DNA of 64,000 bases from the NCBI GenBank assembly GCA_004519485.1, contig CP038106.1, positions 1,127,501 to 1,191,500 of the forward strand. Reading direction: 5' to 3'. Position 1 is the first letter of the stretch. Each line of letters starts with the position of its first letter. The translations under genes and the position numbers were made by a program. Origin of the DNA: Nannochloropsis oceanica. Lineage: Eukaryota > Sar > Eustigmatophyceae > Eustigmatales > Monodopsidaceae. The notes under the pieces were generated by a model. The model made no database searches, was not told the DNA's origin, and saw only the letters and a program-made list of their open reading frames with translations. This document shows positions 1-11,602 of this stretch, piece after piece.

Positions 1-1682
1 CCTCCCCTGCCACAAAACCCTCCCCAGGCGGCATCGACATGCCCTCCCTCCCTACCAACATTGAATGAGCCACCCCTCGCAAAGCAGCATCAAGTAAAGG
101 CACATAAGCTTCATTTGGTTTCGCGTTCGGGTCGGCCAAATCAGCCGTCACGGGGGGAACGCCCGGTTCGCCCAAGCCACGTGCAGCAAACTTAACAACT
201 GCCTCGGCATTCGCCAGCAGCTGTGCCACTGCTTCTCGCCTGGCGGCACCTTCCTCGAAGGAGGGGAGGAGAGGTTCCACCCCGTTTTGTTTGAGTGGCA
301 AGGTCCAGGAAACTCCATCCCTTCCAGAGAGCTCTGCGGCATAAGGGATAGCTTCGGGGATGGAGGAGCAAGAGCCGACCTGGGGGGGCATGTCCATTGC
401 ATGAGTGTACCAGTCACTCTTGATATTCGCGAAGCTCTCCCTGCTTTCCATCGCCCGGAACCACCGTTCCACTCCTACGTATTTCGCATTATTGCGCATC
501 TCAAACCCCTTGTAATAGCACAGGGTTCCTGCCATCCTCTCCATGAACGGGGCAAAAATGCAATCAATCAATGAAAATGTCTCGCCCAAGAAATACGGCC
601 CGCCCTTTGCGGCCAATGCTGTTTCTACCTTCCCTAACACTCCCTCGAAGATCATCTTACTCCTCTCATTTGTGGTGGTGCTCCCTGTCAACCACCGCAA
701 CCAACCACTGAACAACTCTCGTTCAAGCCTGAGTAAAGGCGAGACTAAGGCTGCGTCGGGGTCCGAGGCGAGAGGGAGGAGGGGGATGGCGTCTGGGAAG
801 CGATCTTCGAGTGTTTGGATGATCACATCTGATTCAATGACGATGTCGCCATCGAGCTCCATGACTGGCAAGAGACCCGAGGCAGACAGACGTGAAAACC
901 AGGCGGGTTTTTGACCGTAGCACCGCATGGGTACTTTTCTGACTTGATAGGGAATGCGCTTTTCCTCTGAGTGGAAGGTGTCAGGAATGGAAGAAGGAAT
1001 GGAGGAAGGAAGGAAAAGGATAGGAGATTGGAAATGAGTGGAGGATTGATTTGGACGAGAGGTGCCCTGCAAATACTACAAACCAATGAAGGCGATTGTA
1101 TCAAAGTACATTCCCCGCACGCCCTTTCTTTTGTAGCCTTTCATGGCTTCTTTCCTTCAAATTCGCAATGTATCTTCCTCCAGCTTCCATCTTTAATGCT
1201 CAAGACGTACCTAAATACATCCACACCTTCTGGCAATACGGGCACCAAGCAGCCGTATCCCTATAAAGCACCACGCGCGGTTCGTGCCCGTCCGGCGCTT
1301 CAAACAAACGCAGTGATGCCTTGCTAGAGGGGGGGCCGCGGCCCTTCGCGCGCAGATCAGGCAAGGCCCGCTCCTCCACAGTCTGCTTCTCGATCAATAG
1401 TGCCTGTAGCTCTGTCCAGCTAGGTGCCGGGTCTTTGAATGCTTCCATGTCCGCTGGAGGTGGAGCCGGGCCCCTGAGCATCCCTCCCAACATTTGCGAG
1501 AACATGCCGCCGAGGGAGGATTCGCGTTTGATCAGTGAGGACGAGGTGAAGTGCTTAGATTTGCGTAGGGCAGGGATGGGAGAACACGTGGGCGGGTGCG
1601 GCACAAACCCTTGAACAGCAAATGACGCACAGCTCAAGATAAGTAGCAACGGCTGTAGCAGGCAAGGCGGCGCAAGCATTGC
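1..1682 (-). CDS. Plastid-targeted glutathione S-transferase-like protein (3' end outside window)
   Basis: Two exons are seen: 1682-1211 and 966-1, with a GT-AG intron at 1210-967; the frame is still open at base 1. The ATG at 1682 gives a hydrophobic signal (LLQPLLLILSCASFAVQGF) with an A-F style junction, as in heterokont plastid preproteins; an in-frame ATG at 1766 is possible but would bury the signal. After about 130 residues comes a thioredoxin-fold strand and a CPYC active site (AAWCPYCQKVWMYLEEK), then a region reading PVMELDGDIVIESDVI, typical of the GSH-binding cis-Pro and ES(D) segment of GSTs, then an all-helical C-terminal domain. The CPYC pair resembles glutaredoxin-like, omega or lambda GSTs acting in thiol transfer or dehydroascorbate reduction. 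A further ~150-residue C-terminal extension is unusual for a GST. Substrate is unknown. Confidence 0.85.
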
Positions 1683-2055
1683 CGCGTAGGACAGCAGGAA
1701 GACCTGTGTGTAGCGAGCGTGGTCGAGTAGATTGGACTTGCATGAGGAGGGGCTGGATGATAACAACGGTTCCCAACGCCATGCTCAATAGGGCTTGGGG
1801 CTCAGAACACATATGGCAGCCAAGTGGACACTAGTGGACACTAGCACAGCTTCTTGTTAAGCGTCCTCCAGCCCTGATATATATGCTTTAAAGGAATGCA
1901 AAAATATTGTGGTTTTGGGTCGGCGGATTTGGACAGGGAGGTGCAACATGATGCCACTGGACTGCGGAGCATCATGAAACGAAGCACTTCGATTCTCCTT
2001 CTCCCACGCTCAGTACCCATACATTTCCACACACCAGGCATCAAGAAGAAGTAGT
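1683..2055. promoter_or_regulatory. Divergent spacer, GST-like / cyclin H
   Basis: This 373-bp gap separates two start codons pointing apart, so it should hold both promoters. A 10-bp direct repeat (TGGACACTAG twice in tandem) lies near 1824-1844, and an AT-rich TATATATGC stretch lies near 1878. No gene is seen. The function of the repeat is unknown. Confidence 0.5.
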
Positions 2056-3303
2056 ATGTTTGACTGGACGCAAGGGACGCAATCACGGGCCTGGCTGTTC
2101 AAGAGCGCGGAGGAACTAGGTACGTGTTGCTCCCCATTTCCAATTCCCATCCTCCCTTCCTTACCCCGTTTGCTACATACAGCCGAGCTTCGGGCCAAGG
2201 CACATCAACTGGCCAAGGAAGGCATTCGGGAGGGCAGAGGCGTGCCTATGCCTCGCAGTTTCGCCTCGCGGCTGAGCACCGAAAGCAGCAGCAGTAGCAG
2301 CAGCAGCAGTAGCGGCAGCAGTGGCCGCCTTCCCCCTCACCCCACCACGACGGCAGGTGTCAAGCGCCCTCGCCCGAACGAAGAGGATAATAAATTTAAA
2401 GCTGATGACAAAGGAGTGCCGACCGCAGAGCTGGAAGCATTGACTCCCGGAGACGAGGAAGCCTTACTGCAGTATTTTGGGTACATGATTCAAGACTCAT
2501 GCGGGCACCGTTCCGAGAGCATCAAGCGGGGATTGAGCGTCCAAGCGACTGCCTTGACTTTTTTCTATCGCTTCTTCCTCAGTAATTCCATGCTGGATTT
2601 TGACCCAAAGGTGGTGCTGATGGCGTGCATGTTCTTGGCGGGCAAGGTGGAATATGATTATATACGACTGAGTGAGCTCAAGGACGTGTTTGGGGAGAAA
2701 TACGGACGGCACATAATTGAGTTCGAAGGCAGTTTATTACAAGGCCTGGGGTTTTGCCTGAAGACCTATCACCCATACAATCCCTTTTTTGGATTGGTCA
2801 ATGGTTTGGAGAATGTCAACCACGTCAAAAAGCTCGGGCTGACGGCCGCGGACTTGAGTCGTATATATGCTGCGGGCCAAGAAACGATCGATCTCCTCTT
2901 GCCAACCGACTTGCCGTTGCTGCATACACCCGCACGTATTGCCTTGGCGGTATTGTTGGTGTGTGCGGTGGATCTGGGAATGGTTGAGCCGGTTGAAAGT
3001 TACTTATCTTATTGCTTTGAAGAGGAGGATGAGTACGCGAGTATTATGAACGAGGTCGCGCTTATTCGTCCTGCTGTAGAGAAGGCTCGACATGACGTGC
3101 CCAAAACTTTGGAGGAACGGAAGCAGAGTCGGATGGAGACGTGGAAGGAGGCGATGGCATGCTTGAAAAAAGCGGCACGGTGGGGGACGAAGGGGGAAGG
3201 GAAGAAGCGGAAAAAAAGTAAAGGCAGTGCAGGAGGAGGAGACAATGGGTCGGTTGCCAGTATGGGGGGTAGTGGACCAGAAGAGGTTGCGGAAGATGGT
3301 TGA
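2056..3303 (+). CDS. CCNH: Cyclin H, regulatory subunit of CDK-activating kinase (TFIIH)
   Basis: Exons 2056-2119 and 2183-3303; the intron is 63 nt (gtacgt...cag), and the spliced product is about 394 aa. Splicing joins EEL to AELRAKAHQLAKEG, which restores the cyclin H N-terminal pattern (W-x-F-S-x-E-x-L-x-x-L-R). A Ser-rich linker (about residues 55-70) precedes the cyclin box with FFYRFFLSNSM and ACMFLAGKVEYDYIRLSEL, and a second cyclin fold follows (ARIALAVLLVCAVDLGM). The C-terminus is Lys- and Gly-rich. In the family, cyclin H activates CDK7 within CAK/TFIIH, phosphorylating RNA polymerase II and cell-cycle CDKs. The intron is a multiple of three and has no stop, so retention would add 21 residues at the N-terminus. 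Confidence 0.9.
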   Translation: MFDWTQGTQSRAWLFKSAEELGTCCSPFPIPILPSLPRLLHTAELRAKAHQLAKEGIREGRGVPMPRSFASRLSTESSSSSSSSSSGSSGRLPPHPTTTAGVKRPRPNEEDNKFKADDKGVPTAELEALTPGDEEALLQYFGYMIQDSCGHRSESIKRGLSVQATALTFFYRFFLSNSMLDFDPKVVLMACMFLAGKVEYDYIRLSELKDVFGEKYGRHIIEFEGSLLQGLGFCLKTYHPYNPFFGLVNGLENVNHVKKLGLTAADLSRIYAAGQETIDLLLPTDLPLLHTPARIALAVLLVCAVDLGMVEPVESYLSYCFEEEDEYASIMNEVALIRPAVEKARHDVPKTLEERKQSRMETWKEAMACLKKAARWGTKGEGKKRKKSKGSAGGGDNGSVASMGGSGPEEVAEDG

Positions 3304-3624
3304 AAAAGTACTGAAATAACGAAACAGCTTTTGAATGTACGGGGCTATTTCTTTTAATGTCAAACGTTGTGGGGATGGGAGGTTATCTCTGAAAATCGGG
3401 CTGATTCTCGGTTTTAAAAGGTCCGAACGACGTGTGTGAGCTCTGAGGGCTATATTGAGATAGAACACGTTGTTTAGCTCGCAATGGGGGAGATGAAAAC
3501 TACAAGTGGAGGAGGGTTAATCGCGATGCTTTTCCATGGGTAGGGAGGTTGTGTACGTCCTTCTCCATTTCACTCATATTCACATTAATGTTATTCATAA
3601 CAACGCACACAGACCCACTGAGCC
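3304..3624. other. Spacer between cyclin H and TGS1
   Basis: 321 bp, both genes on the + strand. It holds the cyclin H 3' UTR and the TGS1 promoter. The second half is AT-richer (TTCACATTAATGTTATTC near 3580). No coding signal is seen. Confidence 0.4.
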
Positions 3625-5292
3625 ATGAAATCACTAGCTGATGAGGGCACTAACAGTTGTGAAGGGGTGGTGACAGCGCCCATCAAAACCAATGCAGGGA
3701 GGGAGGAGGAAGAAGGGGAGCAGCAGCCGCGTCAGGAGGCGTCACCGGAGCCCGAGGAGACGGAGGCACAGCAACGGGAACGGCTCAAGGCCGACATACG
3801 AGCACACAATGTAAATATGTCGTTCACCAAGTAAGTCAATTTCTTTGTTGGCATACCGCCAACCCACAAGCTGCGTCGCATCACGCTCACTTCGCATTCT
3901 CCCCTTCCTTCCTCTCTTTCGTGCACCTGCAGGATCTACTTGGACGACAAGGCCTTACTTCGAGGTTTCAGAGTCCGTCCTTGGGTCGTACAAATGTTGA
4001 TTTATCTTGTGGATCATGTTGTGGATCAGTGCGAAAAGGGTCAAAGTAATGGAGAAGGAGAAGCGGTAAGGAATAAAGATGGGCACGAAGTAGAAGTCAG
4101 AGGAGAAAAGGATGACAACGACGATGATGATGAGCTTGACGCTGCTGTGCGGGCAGAAGCAGCTGAAATGGCACGAGCAATGCAGGCGATGGGATGGGAG
4201 GCGCCTTTGTCTTTCGGGGGAGGGGACGGTAGCCCTGGAAGTAAAGGCAAAGGTAGAAGGAAAAGACAACGAAACGCCTTCACAGGAGCAACGGCGTCGT
4301 CTCACAAGAACAAACACATCCGGTTCGGAGACCATTGGGAAGGCACTGCTGCTACTGCCACTCTATATCCTTACTCATCTTCGTCCCCTTTCTTCCCCGC
4401 CGACGGCAAGGACGAAGCACCCACCGCTTCCTTTCCTCTTCCTCCCTTCCCCTTCCCCTCTTCCTCTGTTCCTGCTGCTCCTCCTCACGCTCCTCCCCCG
4501 CAAAAATATTGGATGCAACGCTTCCGTTTTTTTAGCCAATTTGATCTTGGTTGTCGTTTGGACGAAGAAGGGTGGTTCTCAATCACTCCCGAGAGAATTG
4601 CCCATCATATTGCCGAGCGTTCTCGTTGTAATGTGGTCGTTGATCTCTTTGTAGGCTGCGGGGGCAACGCAATTCAGTTTGCCTTGGCCTCTCACTATGT
4701 ACTTGCTATTGATCTGGACCCGACTAAGCTAGCCCTGGCGAGGCACAATGCGCGTATATATGGAGTAGCAGATCGGATCGAATTCATCCTAGGCGATGCC
4801 CTCACCCTCCTTCCCCGCTTTGGGCCTCTCGCGAACATCCTCTTTCTCTCTCCTCCGTGGGGGGGTCCTGAGTACACCTCTGCCCCCACTTATTCCCTAG
4901 ACCAGATTCAGTTGAAAGGAGGGGTGGGGGGGAAGGAGATGATGAGGAGGGTGTTGGGGGTCTGTCCAAACGTGTGTGTCTTACTACCCAGAAACGTACA
5001 CTTGAGAGAACTGGCAGAGGTGGCGGGGGGTAGGAAATGCGAGGTGGAGGAGAATATCCTGAATTACAAGTTGAAGACGATAACGGTTTATTACGGAGAG
5101 TGGTTCTTGCCGGCGCCCATGTCTGATTGGACGGCCAAGAAGCAGTGGCTGCGGCTGCAACACCCGGGGAGGGGGGGAGGGAGGAGAGGAGAAAAAAAAA
5201 GAAAGAGGAATAAAAGACAGAGGATGAAGGATAAGGCGGAGAAGGAGATGCTGGATTATGGGGGAGAAGAAGCGGTTGATGCGATCTTGTGA
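3625..5292 (+). CDS. TGS1: Trimethylguanosine synthase (snRNA/snoRNA cap hypermethylase)
   Basis: Exons 3625-3830 and 3933-5292 (intron 102 nt, gtaagt...cag), 521 aa. The joined codon is Lys in SFTK/IYLDD. The catalytic domain is in the C-terminal half: YWMQRFRFFSQFD, then SAM-binding motif I VVDLFVGCGGNAIQFA, acidic motif II AIDLDPTKLALARHNA, and motif IV SPPWGGPEY with the Pro-Pro-Trp that stacks on the m7G base in this family. TGS1 adds two methyl groups to the N2 of m7G caps of snRNAs, snoRNAs and some selenoprotein or telomerase RNAs. The N-terminal half is acidic and low-complexity, and the C-terminus is a basic Lys/Arg tail, often nuclear or nucleolar. Confidence is high because all methyltransferase motifs are intact. 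Confidence 0.92.
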
Positions 5293-6215
5293 GTGTAAAA
5301 GAATGAAAGAAATCTTGTGAATACTAAGAGCAAGAGGTTGACGCTTGTACCACCGACAAGATGAGCGATTGGCCGGTTGAAAAATGGCTTTGGCTTTGTA
5401 ACATTCGTGCTGGTAGTATACATGCATTGATTCTCTATCGTGCACTTGTCCTGCTATTCTACTGCGTCTTTGTGAAATTATTTTTGTTCTTGTTCCCTTT
5501 GCCCCATCTTTATCTCAATTGGTGAGTCTCCCTCTCCGGTTTTTTTTATTCGCATTAGGTAACTCCTCCTCCACGCTGTGGTCTATTTCCACGGGTCAAT
5601 CTTGGATTTCGATTCTTTCTCTTCCCTTGCCTCCGGTCATGTCTCTCACTTTATCTGGACAGCATTTCACGCTTGCTTGTCTGGGTGTATATCTTCTGTT
5701 TTTCCTTGCTCTGTGGTTCGAAAGGTATAGTCATGGTAGTGTATGCAATTGTGTATAAACTTCGTGTTTTTCATCTCCTTCTCTCTTCTTTCCATCCTCC
5801 CCCCCCCTCTGTCTCCGCTTCCTTTGTTTGTCCAGATAAGGCTGACGACAGCTCCTTCCTTCGCTTGGTTGCTTATGCCTTTTCCTTGCGTTGGTTTCTT
5901 GTGCGCGATTCGTCTTTGTCCTCTCCCTCCTGCATCTCTCCTTTCCCCTCATATATGCGGTCAGGGGTGAGATGAATGTGTTCGTCGTCCGTCTGTCAAT
6001 CCATCCCTCCCCCATTCCCTCCGAGTCCAAAGCCAGTTCGCGCCATTTTCCCGTCTTCTCGTCTTCGTCCTCAGTCCTCAATTTTGGTGGGACTCCTCTA
6101 AGCCGTCTCATCTTTCTTCCCACACTGTGTGTGTATATGTGATTCTGTGTATGTCTGCATACATTTATAAACCTATGTACGGCCCTATTTCCCTCCCCGT
6201 CTCCGTCACTCCTTC
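5293..6215. other. Convergent spacer, TGS1 / phosphomannose isomerase
   Basis: 923 bp between two stop codons facing each other. The + strand is very pyrimidine-rich (repeated CTCC/TTCC) with long T runs near 5540. Short open frames here have no homology I recognise and look like chance readings of low-complexity DNA. It probably holds two 3' UTRs. Confidence 0.4.
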
Positions 6216-7937
6216 CTAACGACGCCCCCTGAGATTTGAATGGGCAATCGTCAGTCGTAAAGGGGCCCCTCCTTCCTTTCCAGTCAACACTAAACTCGTA
6301 TTCGCCGGTACGAAAAACACCTGCCCCTTCCTCAACGAGACTTTATCACCCTTCTCTTTCGACATTAGGACCTCCTTCCCGTCCTCTACCTTCTTCTCCA
6401 TCCCCTCCGTAAACTCCTCCCCCACCCCCTCCCCCTCCAACACCAACAACAACGAGGGCCCATCCCACTTTTCCCACGTAAACGACCCTCCCCCATCCCC
6501 TCCCTCCCCTGCCCACCCCCCTCCTTCCAACTTTATTGTTTCCACCTCAAATTCCGGAATGCCGTCCCCAGGATTGAAGCGCCTATGCTCCTTGCCTGCT
6601 TCCTCCCTCAGGACCTCGCCTTCCGTCACTGTCATGGGTCCCGAGGCGTACGACAACATCCCAAGGAGCGTAGGGACATCGCGATATTTGGGTGTCAACC
6701 CTACCCGAACCACGTTGTCCGAACACGCCATACACTCCAATATATCCCCACTCAGATACGCGTGCGGTTCATTTGCCTCCATTACAAATGCTTTCCCCGG
6801 TCCCAGCCTCACATAATTTAAAAACATCGGACCGAAGACCCCGCAGTCCCCCGGAAAGTGGCCCAATAACCGCAAAATCAGCCTATCCAAGTCACTCGCC
6901 CCTCCCTTCTCCTCCTTTACTTTCAACCGTGCCGCCAATGCCGCCACCTGCTCCGTCGTCCGTTCTTCTGACGCGTGCATATATGAGGAAAACACCGCTT
7001 TCAACGCCTTCCTCTGCTCTTCCTCTTCCGCCTCCTCCCCCGCCACCTTTTCGAGCAGCGCCTGTTCTTCCATCCCTACCAAAGCCCCAAGCTCAGGGTA
7101 CATCACAAGATGCGCAGCCAGCTCTTTCAAGGGACGAAATCCACATAGGGCCTCGAAATCTGTCAGTGAAATGGCCATTTCCGGTTTATGATTCCCGTCC
7201 TTATACACCTGCGGTCGACTCGCATGCAACTGTTCAGCTAGCCTCTTGTCCGGGTGTGCTTGAATAGACAACGCCTTGGAAATCGATAGGACCTTGAACA
7301 TAAACGGCAGATCCCCCTCGGCGGAGGGCTCGCTGCCCAAGGCTCGGGGATGGGCCTTAAGGTAGTCTTTCAAATGCACTTTTTTATCATCCTCCCCAAA
7401 CACCACGTACGACGGCCCCGACGGGTGCGTGCCCATCCACAGTTCCGCGTACCGCGTTTTGTCATCTGCCCGGAAATTGTTTTCCCCTTCTTGTTTGAGC
7501 TGAGCCACCGCGCTGGCCAATCCCGTTTTGCCCCACGCATATGTCTGAATCGCGCATTCGAGACGGAGCATGGGCGGGAGACCGCGAACCGACTCCTCTT
7601 CTTCTTGTTGCTGCTCCTGCTTCTGCTCGTGCCGAAGGCCTTTTTCTGTCTTGTTGGGGGACAGCGTTGCTTCCTCACCTATTCTCCCTAGAGACGCCAG
7701 CTTTGACTTGGGTTGGCTGGAGGGCGGGCCTCCAACTACGGGGGTGGCGGTCCTCTTTGATGCCGTGTGTGGAATGGTACTGGGCCTTGACTGCGGCGGT
7801 GAGGACAACTGACAAATTGCGTGCGGGTTATACTGTGAGTGGGCAGTGGATGGGAGATGATGATGTGGGATGGGCGTCAAAAGCAGCTTTGGACGACGTC
7901 GCGTGTAATAACGCATCATCGGGGAGCGATATGACAA
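6216..7937 (-). CDS. MPI: Mannose-6-phosphate isomerase, type I
   Basis: Single exon, 573 aa if the first ATG is used. The core begins near residue 125 (MLRLECAIQTYAWGKTGLAS), after a basic, Gln/Glu-rich extension that may be partly untranslated or a targeting region. Zinc-binding residues of the family can be seen: Gln and His in SIQAHPDK, Glu in NHKPEMAISLTDFEALCGF, and His in ANEPHAYLSGDILECMA. The sugar-binding segment VVRVGLTPKYRDV follows. The enzyme interconverts fructose-6-phosphate and mannose-6-phosphate, feeding GDP-mannose for N-glycans and storage or wall polysaccharides. The C-terminal cupin has a Gly/Glu-rich insert. The 5' flank (to about 8150) gave no convincing extra exon. 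Confidence 0.93.
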   Translation of the reverse strand: MSYRSPMMRYYTRRRPKLLLTPIPHHHLPSTAHSQYNPHAICQLSSPPQSRPSTIPHTASKRTATPVVGGPPSSQPKSKLASLGRIGEEATLSPNKTEKGLRHEQKQEQQQEEEESVRGLPPMLRLECAIQTYAWGKTGLASAVAQLKQEGENNFRADDKTRYAELWMGTHPSGPSYVVFGEDDKKVHLKDYLKAHPRALGSEPSAEGDLPFMFKVLSISKALSIQAHPDKRLAEQLHASRPQVYKDGNHKPEMAISLTDFEALCGFRPLKELAAHLVMYPELGALVGMEEQALLEKVAGEEAEEEEQRKALKAVFSSYMHASEERTTEQVAALAARLKVKEEKGGASDLDRLILRLLGHFPGDCGVFGPMFLNYVRLGPGKAFVMEANEPHAYLSGDILECMACSDNVVRVGLTPKYRDVPTLLGMLSYASGPMTVTEGEVLREEAGKEHRRFNPGDGIPEFEVETIKLEGGGWAGEGGDGGGSFTWEKWDGPSLLLVLEGEGVGEEFTEGMEKKVEDGKEVLMSKEKGDKVSLRKGQVFFVPANTSLVLTGKEGGAPLRLTIAHSNLRGRR

Positions 7938-8825
7938 AATCGCCCATAAAAGTTTGATTCATAAAATCTGCGGGCTGAGGACTCGCAAAGCCACAGCCAA
8001 CGGGACCGAGTGCTCCAGCCAGGTATATTCCAAAGTATAGGAGGGGCACCGCCGCTCGCGGAGGCTCTGGGGACGGGAGCAAGATCCAAATTTGCGTGAG
8101 ACGGTGCATCCTTCTCGGATTCCGGAAGCGGGATGCGCACACACTCGACAGTTATTCAGCAAAAAAGGCCTGCTCAAGTAGCAGACCCAAATAACAGTGG
8201 ATAGTTGCCCATAGTTTTGAATTGATTTTCGTTGTGCATGGTGAGACCTCGGCGACCACTGCCTGGTTAAAAGTTGTGCAAGAAGTTGCTGGTTGTGGAC
8301 CCGGACGGACACAGCCTATTTAACTCAATACCTCCTCTTTTTTTAAGGGGGGTATAGAAAAGTTTTGTAGACCCATTTTGGGCATTTCCTGCTTACGGGA
8401 GTACAGGAGTAGGTGTGCACCGTGTACAGAGAGGGAAGCCTATAAGGAGATGCTTTTCAGGAGAAAGCGCTGGTAATACCCGAAAGCACACCTGAAAAGT
8501 TTGCAACTTGGTCATAGAGGTACGATACGAGACATGGATCATATGCTGGGTAAAGACCAAAAAATGTGAGTGCTCGCCAGAAATATAGATAAAGACTATC
8601 TGCGAAGTGAGCATACCCAGGTTAAGGTGACTCGACATTCCTGGACACTCGCACAGCCATGTCTCCTTGTGATGGAGGCCGCATTGGCCGGCTTCAGTAG
8701 AAGATGTTGGCGAAGTCATGCACAATTGGATATCTTCATTGTAAAAGTTGCTTCATTTTTGCTTAGTATTACAACATCCTACGCTTACACTGTAGCTCCC
8801 TGACTGCCTCCTTTCCTTCCCCTCC
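7938..8825. other. Spacer between MPI and AIP1
   Basis: 888 bp, both neighbours on the - strand, so this holds the MPI promoter and the AIP1 3' UTR. Base composition is more balanced than in nearby genes. Short frames occur on both strands but none shows a recognisable domain. I could not identify a tRNA or snRNA. Confidence 0.35.
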
Positions 8826-11035
8826 CTACTTCTTCAGGGCCACCGCCGCCGCAATCGCACCCGCCACATCCCACACACAAATCACGGCGTCATTCCCCGA
8901 AGACACCACCTCGTCTTCTGAAAGCCAATCTAGCACCGTCACCCCGTCTTTGTGCGCTAACTCGAACGTTACTATCCGCCTGCCCTTGCCATCCAGGCCT
9001 GGAGTCCAGACGATAATATGGCTATCCAATGACCCACTCACCAAATACTCCCCGGTGGGAGACCAGGCCAACGCTGTGATTCTCGACGTGTGGTGCACCC
9101 ATTGCCTGGAAATCTTGCTCGTCCATCCCCCTCCTCCTTTTACTCCTCCTGCCCCCTGTCCTCGCGCAAACACAGACACTTCCCGGTTGCAGTCCCCGAC
9201 CGCCAGGTATTCGCCTCCCGGGCTGTAGGCTAGAGCCGAAACCTGCCCTCGTGGCCCCTCGAGCATCACTGCTTCTTTGCATGCTGCCCCAACAGCATAA
9301 ATATACACCTTACAATCCTCTCCCCCCACCGCCACCTCATCATCCCCCCACATTGCGACACTCAATGGTGTGGAAGGTAGCTGTTCAACCGACCAGAATA
9401 CCTCCTCTCCCCTAACCAGCACCATCCCACCCGGACGAAAAATCACAGCAACCAATGCACACCCTCCTCCCGCTGCTGCTATCGCCACCGGCTGACCCGT
9501 CAACATCATAATCCCTCCCTCCCCGCCCGCCTTCCCCTCATATGTCCCTCCTCCCTCCTCATTAAGCACGGCCGTCCGTAGCATATCGTCAAACCCCACA
9601 CTTTTTAGTTCCCTCCTATCAGCCTCCTCTCCCCCTCCTCCTCCTACCACAGCCAGCCCCACGATCTTCCCCGCGTGATTCGCCAAATTGACCGTTTTAG
9701 GCACACTCCCCCCCACCCTTCTCCCTTCTCCCCTTCTACCGTCCTTCCACTCCCAAGCCATCACCATCCCATCATACGAAGAAGTGTAAAATACGCCCCG
9801 CTCTCGCTCGACCGCCAGTGCTGTTATGGTAACCTGATGCCCCTGTAACACCTTTCCCCTACTCACTCTTCCCCCTCCTTCTCCCCCCCTCTCCCCCCCC
9901 CCCTCGACCTGCAACATATTTACATCACCATTCAATGACAGAGACACCAAGGAATTTTCACCCCACCACAACACAGCATTTTGCATCTCCCCTATCTCAT
10001 CATCTCTCCCCGGGGCACAAGCCAGTGTTGCTTCAATCTTTTTATGCTCCATGTCCCAAATCTTGATCGTTTTGTCCGCCGACGCCGTCGCCAGCCGCGA
10101 ACCACTGGGGGAAAATGCCAAGGAGTAAATCGAACCAAAATGCGCAAGCGCTTTTTCTCCACCTTTACTACTCATGTTGATGCTTGTATCTCGTAGCTCT
10201 TCCTTCAACTCCCCCGTGAGCCCGTCATAAACCAAAACCCTCTTGTCCGACGATGCCGTCACGAAACAGTCCTCCTCTCCCTTTTTCCGCCCCTCTTTCT
10301 TTTCACATGCCGGCGAATATCTCACACAATTCACCCATCCCCCATGCTGGGTATTACTCCTCTCCAAATTAAAGGGCGGGCCCTTATAAAACACAGTCCG
10401 GGTATCCTCACTCCCCGTTACCAACCGCCCCGGCCTCCCCTGTCGATAGCTGCAACAGATCACCCTCTTTCCATGCCCATTCAATTCCCCCAGGCTCGTT
10501 CCTGTATCCCACCCAAATACTTTTGCGTTTACCCCCTGTCCCTCTCCTACCGCCACCACCCTCCTGCTTTCAACATCCCAATCGATGTCTTTCACCTCCC
10601 CTCCCCCCACGACCTGCACTTCTAATTTGAGGATATGTTCGGGGTTGTCCCATGACCAGATGCGAACCTTGCCTGTGGCATCACCGGAAGCGACCCAATA
10701 GCCGTTGGGAGAGAACTGTGGGAATGGGGGTACGGAGGAAGACCCAAAAGGTGGGAGAGTGAGGGGAAGTGATGGGAACAAGTTGCGAAAGAGTCCCTCT
10801 CCCTCACCTTGGCCACGGTCACGGCAGCATTATGCCCACGGTAAACAAAGAAATCTATAGGATTCTCCAAATCCCGCACCACGACCTGTTTCCCGGATGG
10901 ATAAATCACTTTGGGTAGCTTGGGATGCTTGCCCAGGTGGGTGGCCGCGCCCCGGACTGTAGCAGGCTGAGGCCCAATTAGCATCTTGACGTGCGGGTTT
11001 GACAAATGCGTGGCGGAGACGGAGGTGGGCGCCAT
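8826..11035 (-). CDS. AIP1: Actin-interacting protein 1, WD40 (WDR1/AIP1)
   Basis: Exons 11035-10808 and 10715-8826; intron 92 nt (gtgagg...cag); 705 aa. The splice joins NAAVTVAK to FSPNGYWVASGDATG, the usual first WD repeat of AIP1. Hallmarks are ATVRG near the N-terminus, VVVRDLENP, VGEGQGVNAKVFGWDTGTSL, YKGPPFNLERS and HGGWVNCVRYSP, and repeats ending in KIWD or VCVWD. The family forms two seven-bladed propellers and works with ADF/cofilin to disassemble actin filaments. Length is about 100 residues above the usual 600 because of Gly/Glu-rich loops inserted between blades (for example near residues 330-350 and 430). The start chosen is the ATG closest to the conserved N-terminus. Confidence 0.93.
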
Positions 11036-11602
11036 CAATGCGTTGTTGAGGATCAATGGCGATGTGTGTCCACGGAGAGTTGCTTGGGTCTGGACCCACC
11101 TATGCGCTGTCGCTATGTGATGTAATTTTGTGCAGTTCTTCTTCTGAGGATGATTGATGATGAGAGCTCGAGATTCTGTTTGTGGACAAATTTGTGCTGA
11201 GATGCGCAACTGTATCGCTTTTATCTCATTTCTGAGCTTGTCTTGATGGATCAGGTGAGGGCTAAATGTGCCACGGCTTTGCGTGGGACACCGTGGCTTT
11301 GAGAGGACATGCAGGCAAGCAAGCACTCGCGGAAACCTCTCAGCGATGGGCGAGCCCTGCCAGTGGAAGCCGAAGAATGCAGCCCTACGTTCACCTTCAC
11401 AATGCATGCACCCCTACCGCAATTCCACCACCACGTCGCATATGCATAGGGCACATCACACATCGACTAGCTAGCCAGTCGACAGGCGTGGGTAACCGTT
11501 ACAGTGTCTCCATGCTTTCATTCCTCGCTTGGCTTTGTCACGTTACTTCATAACTCCTTGATAATTACTTTGCCCCGATTGCCTAACCACAGACCAGCAG
11601 CA
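11036..11602. promoter_or_regulatory. Divergent promoter region, AIP1 / RPT5
   Basis: 567 bp between two diverging start codons. It contains a near-perfect palindrome around 11463-11482 (TCGACTAGCTAGCCAGTCGA). I saw no consensus TATA box at a convincing distance. No gene is seen. Confidence 0.4.
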
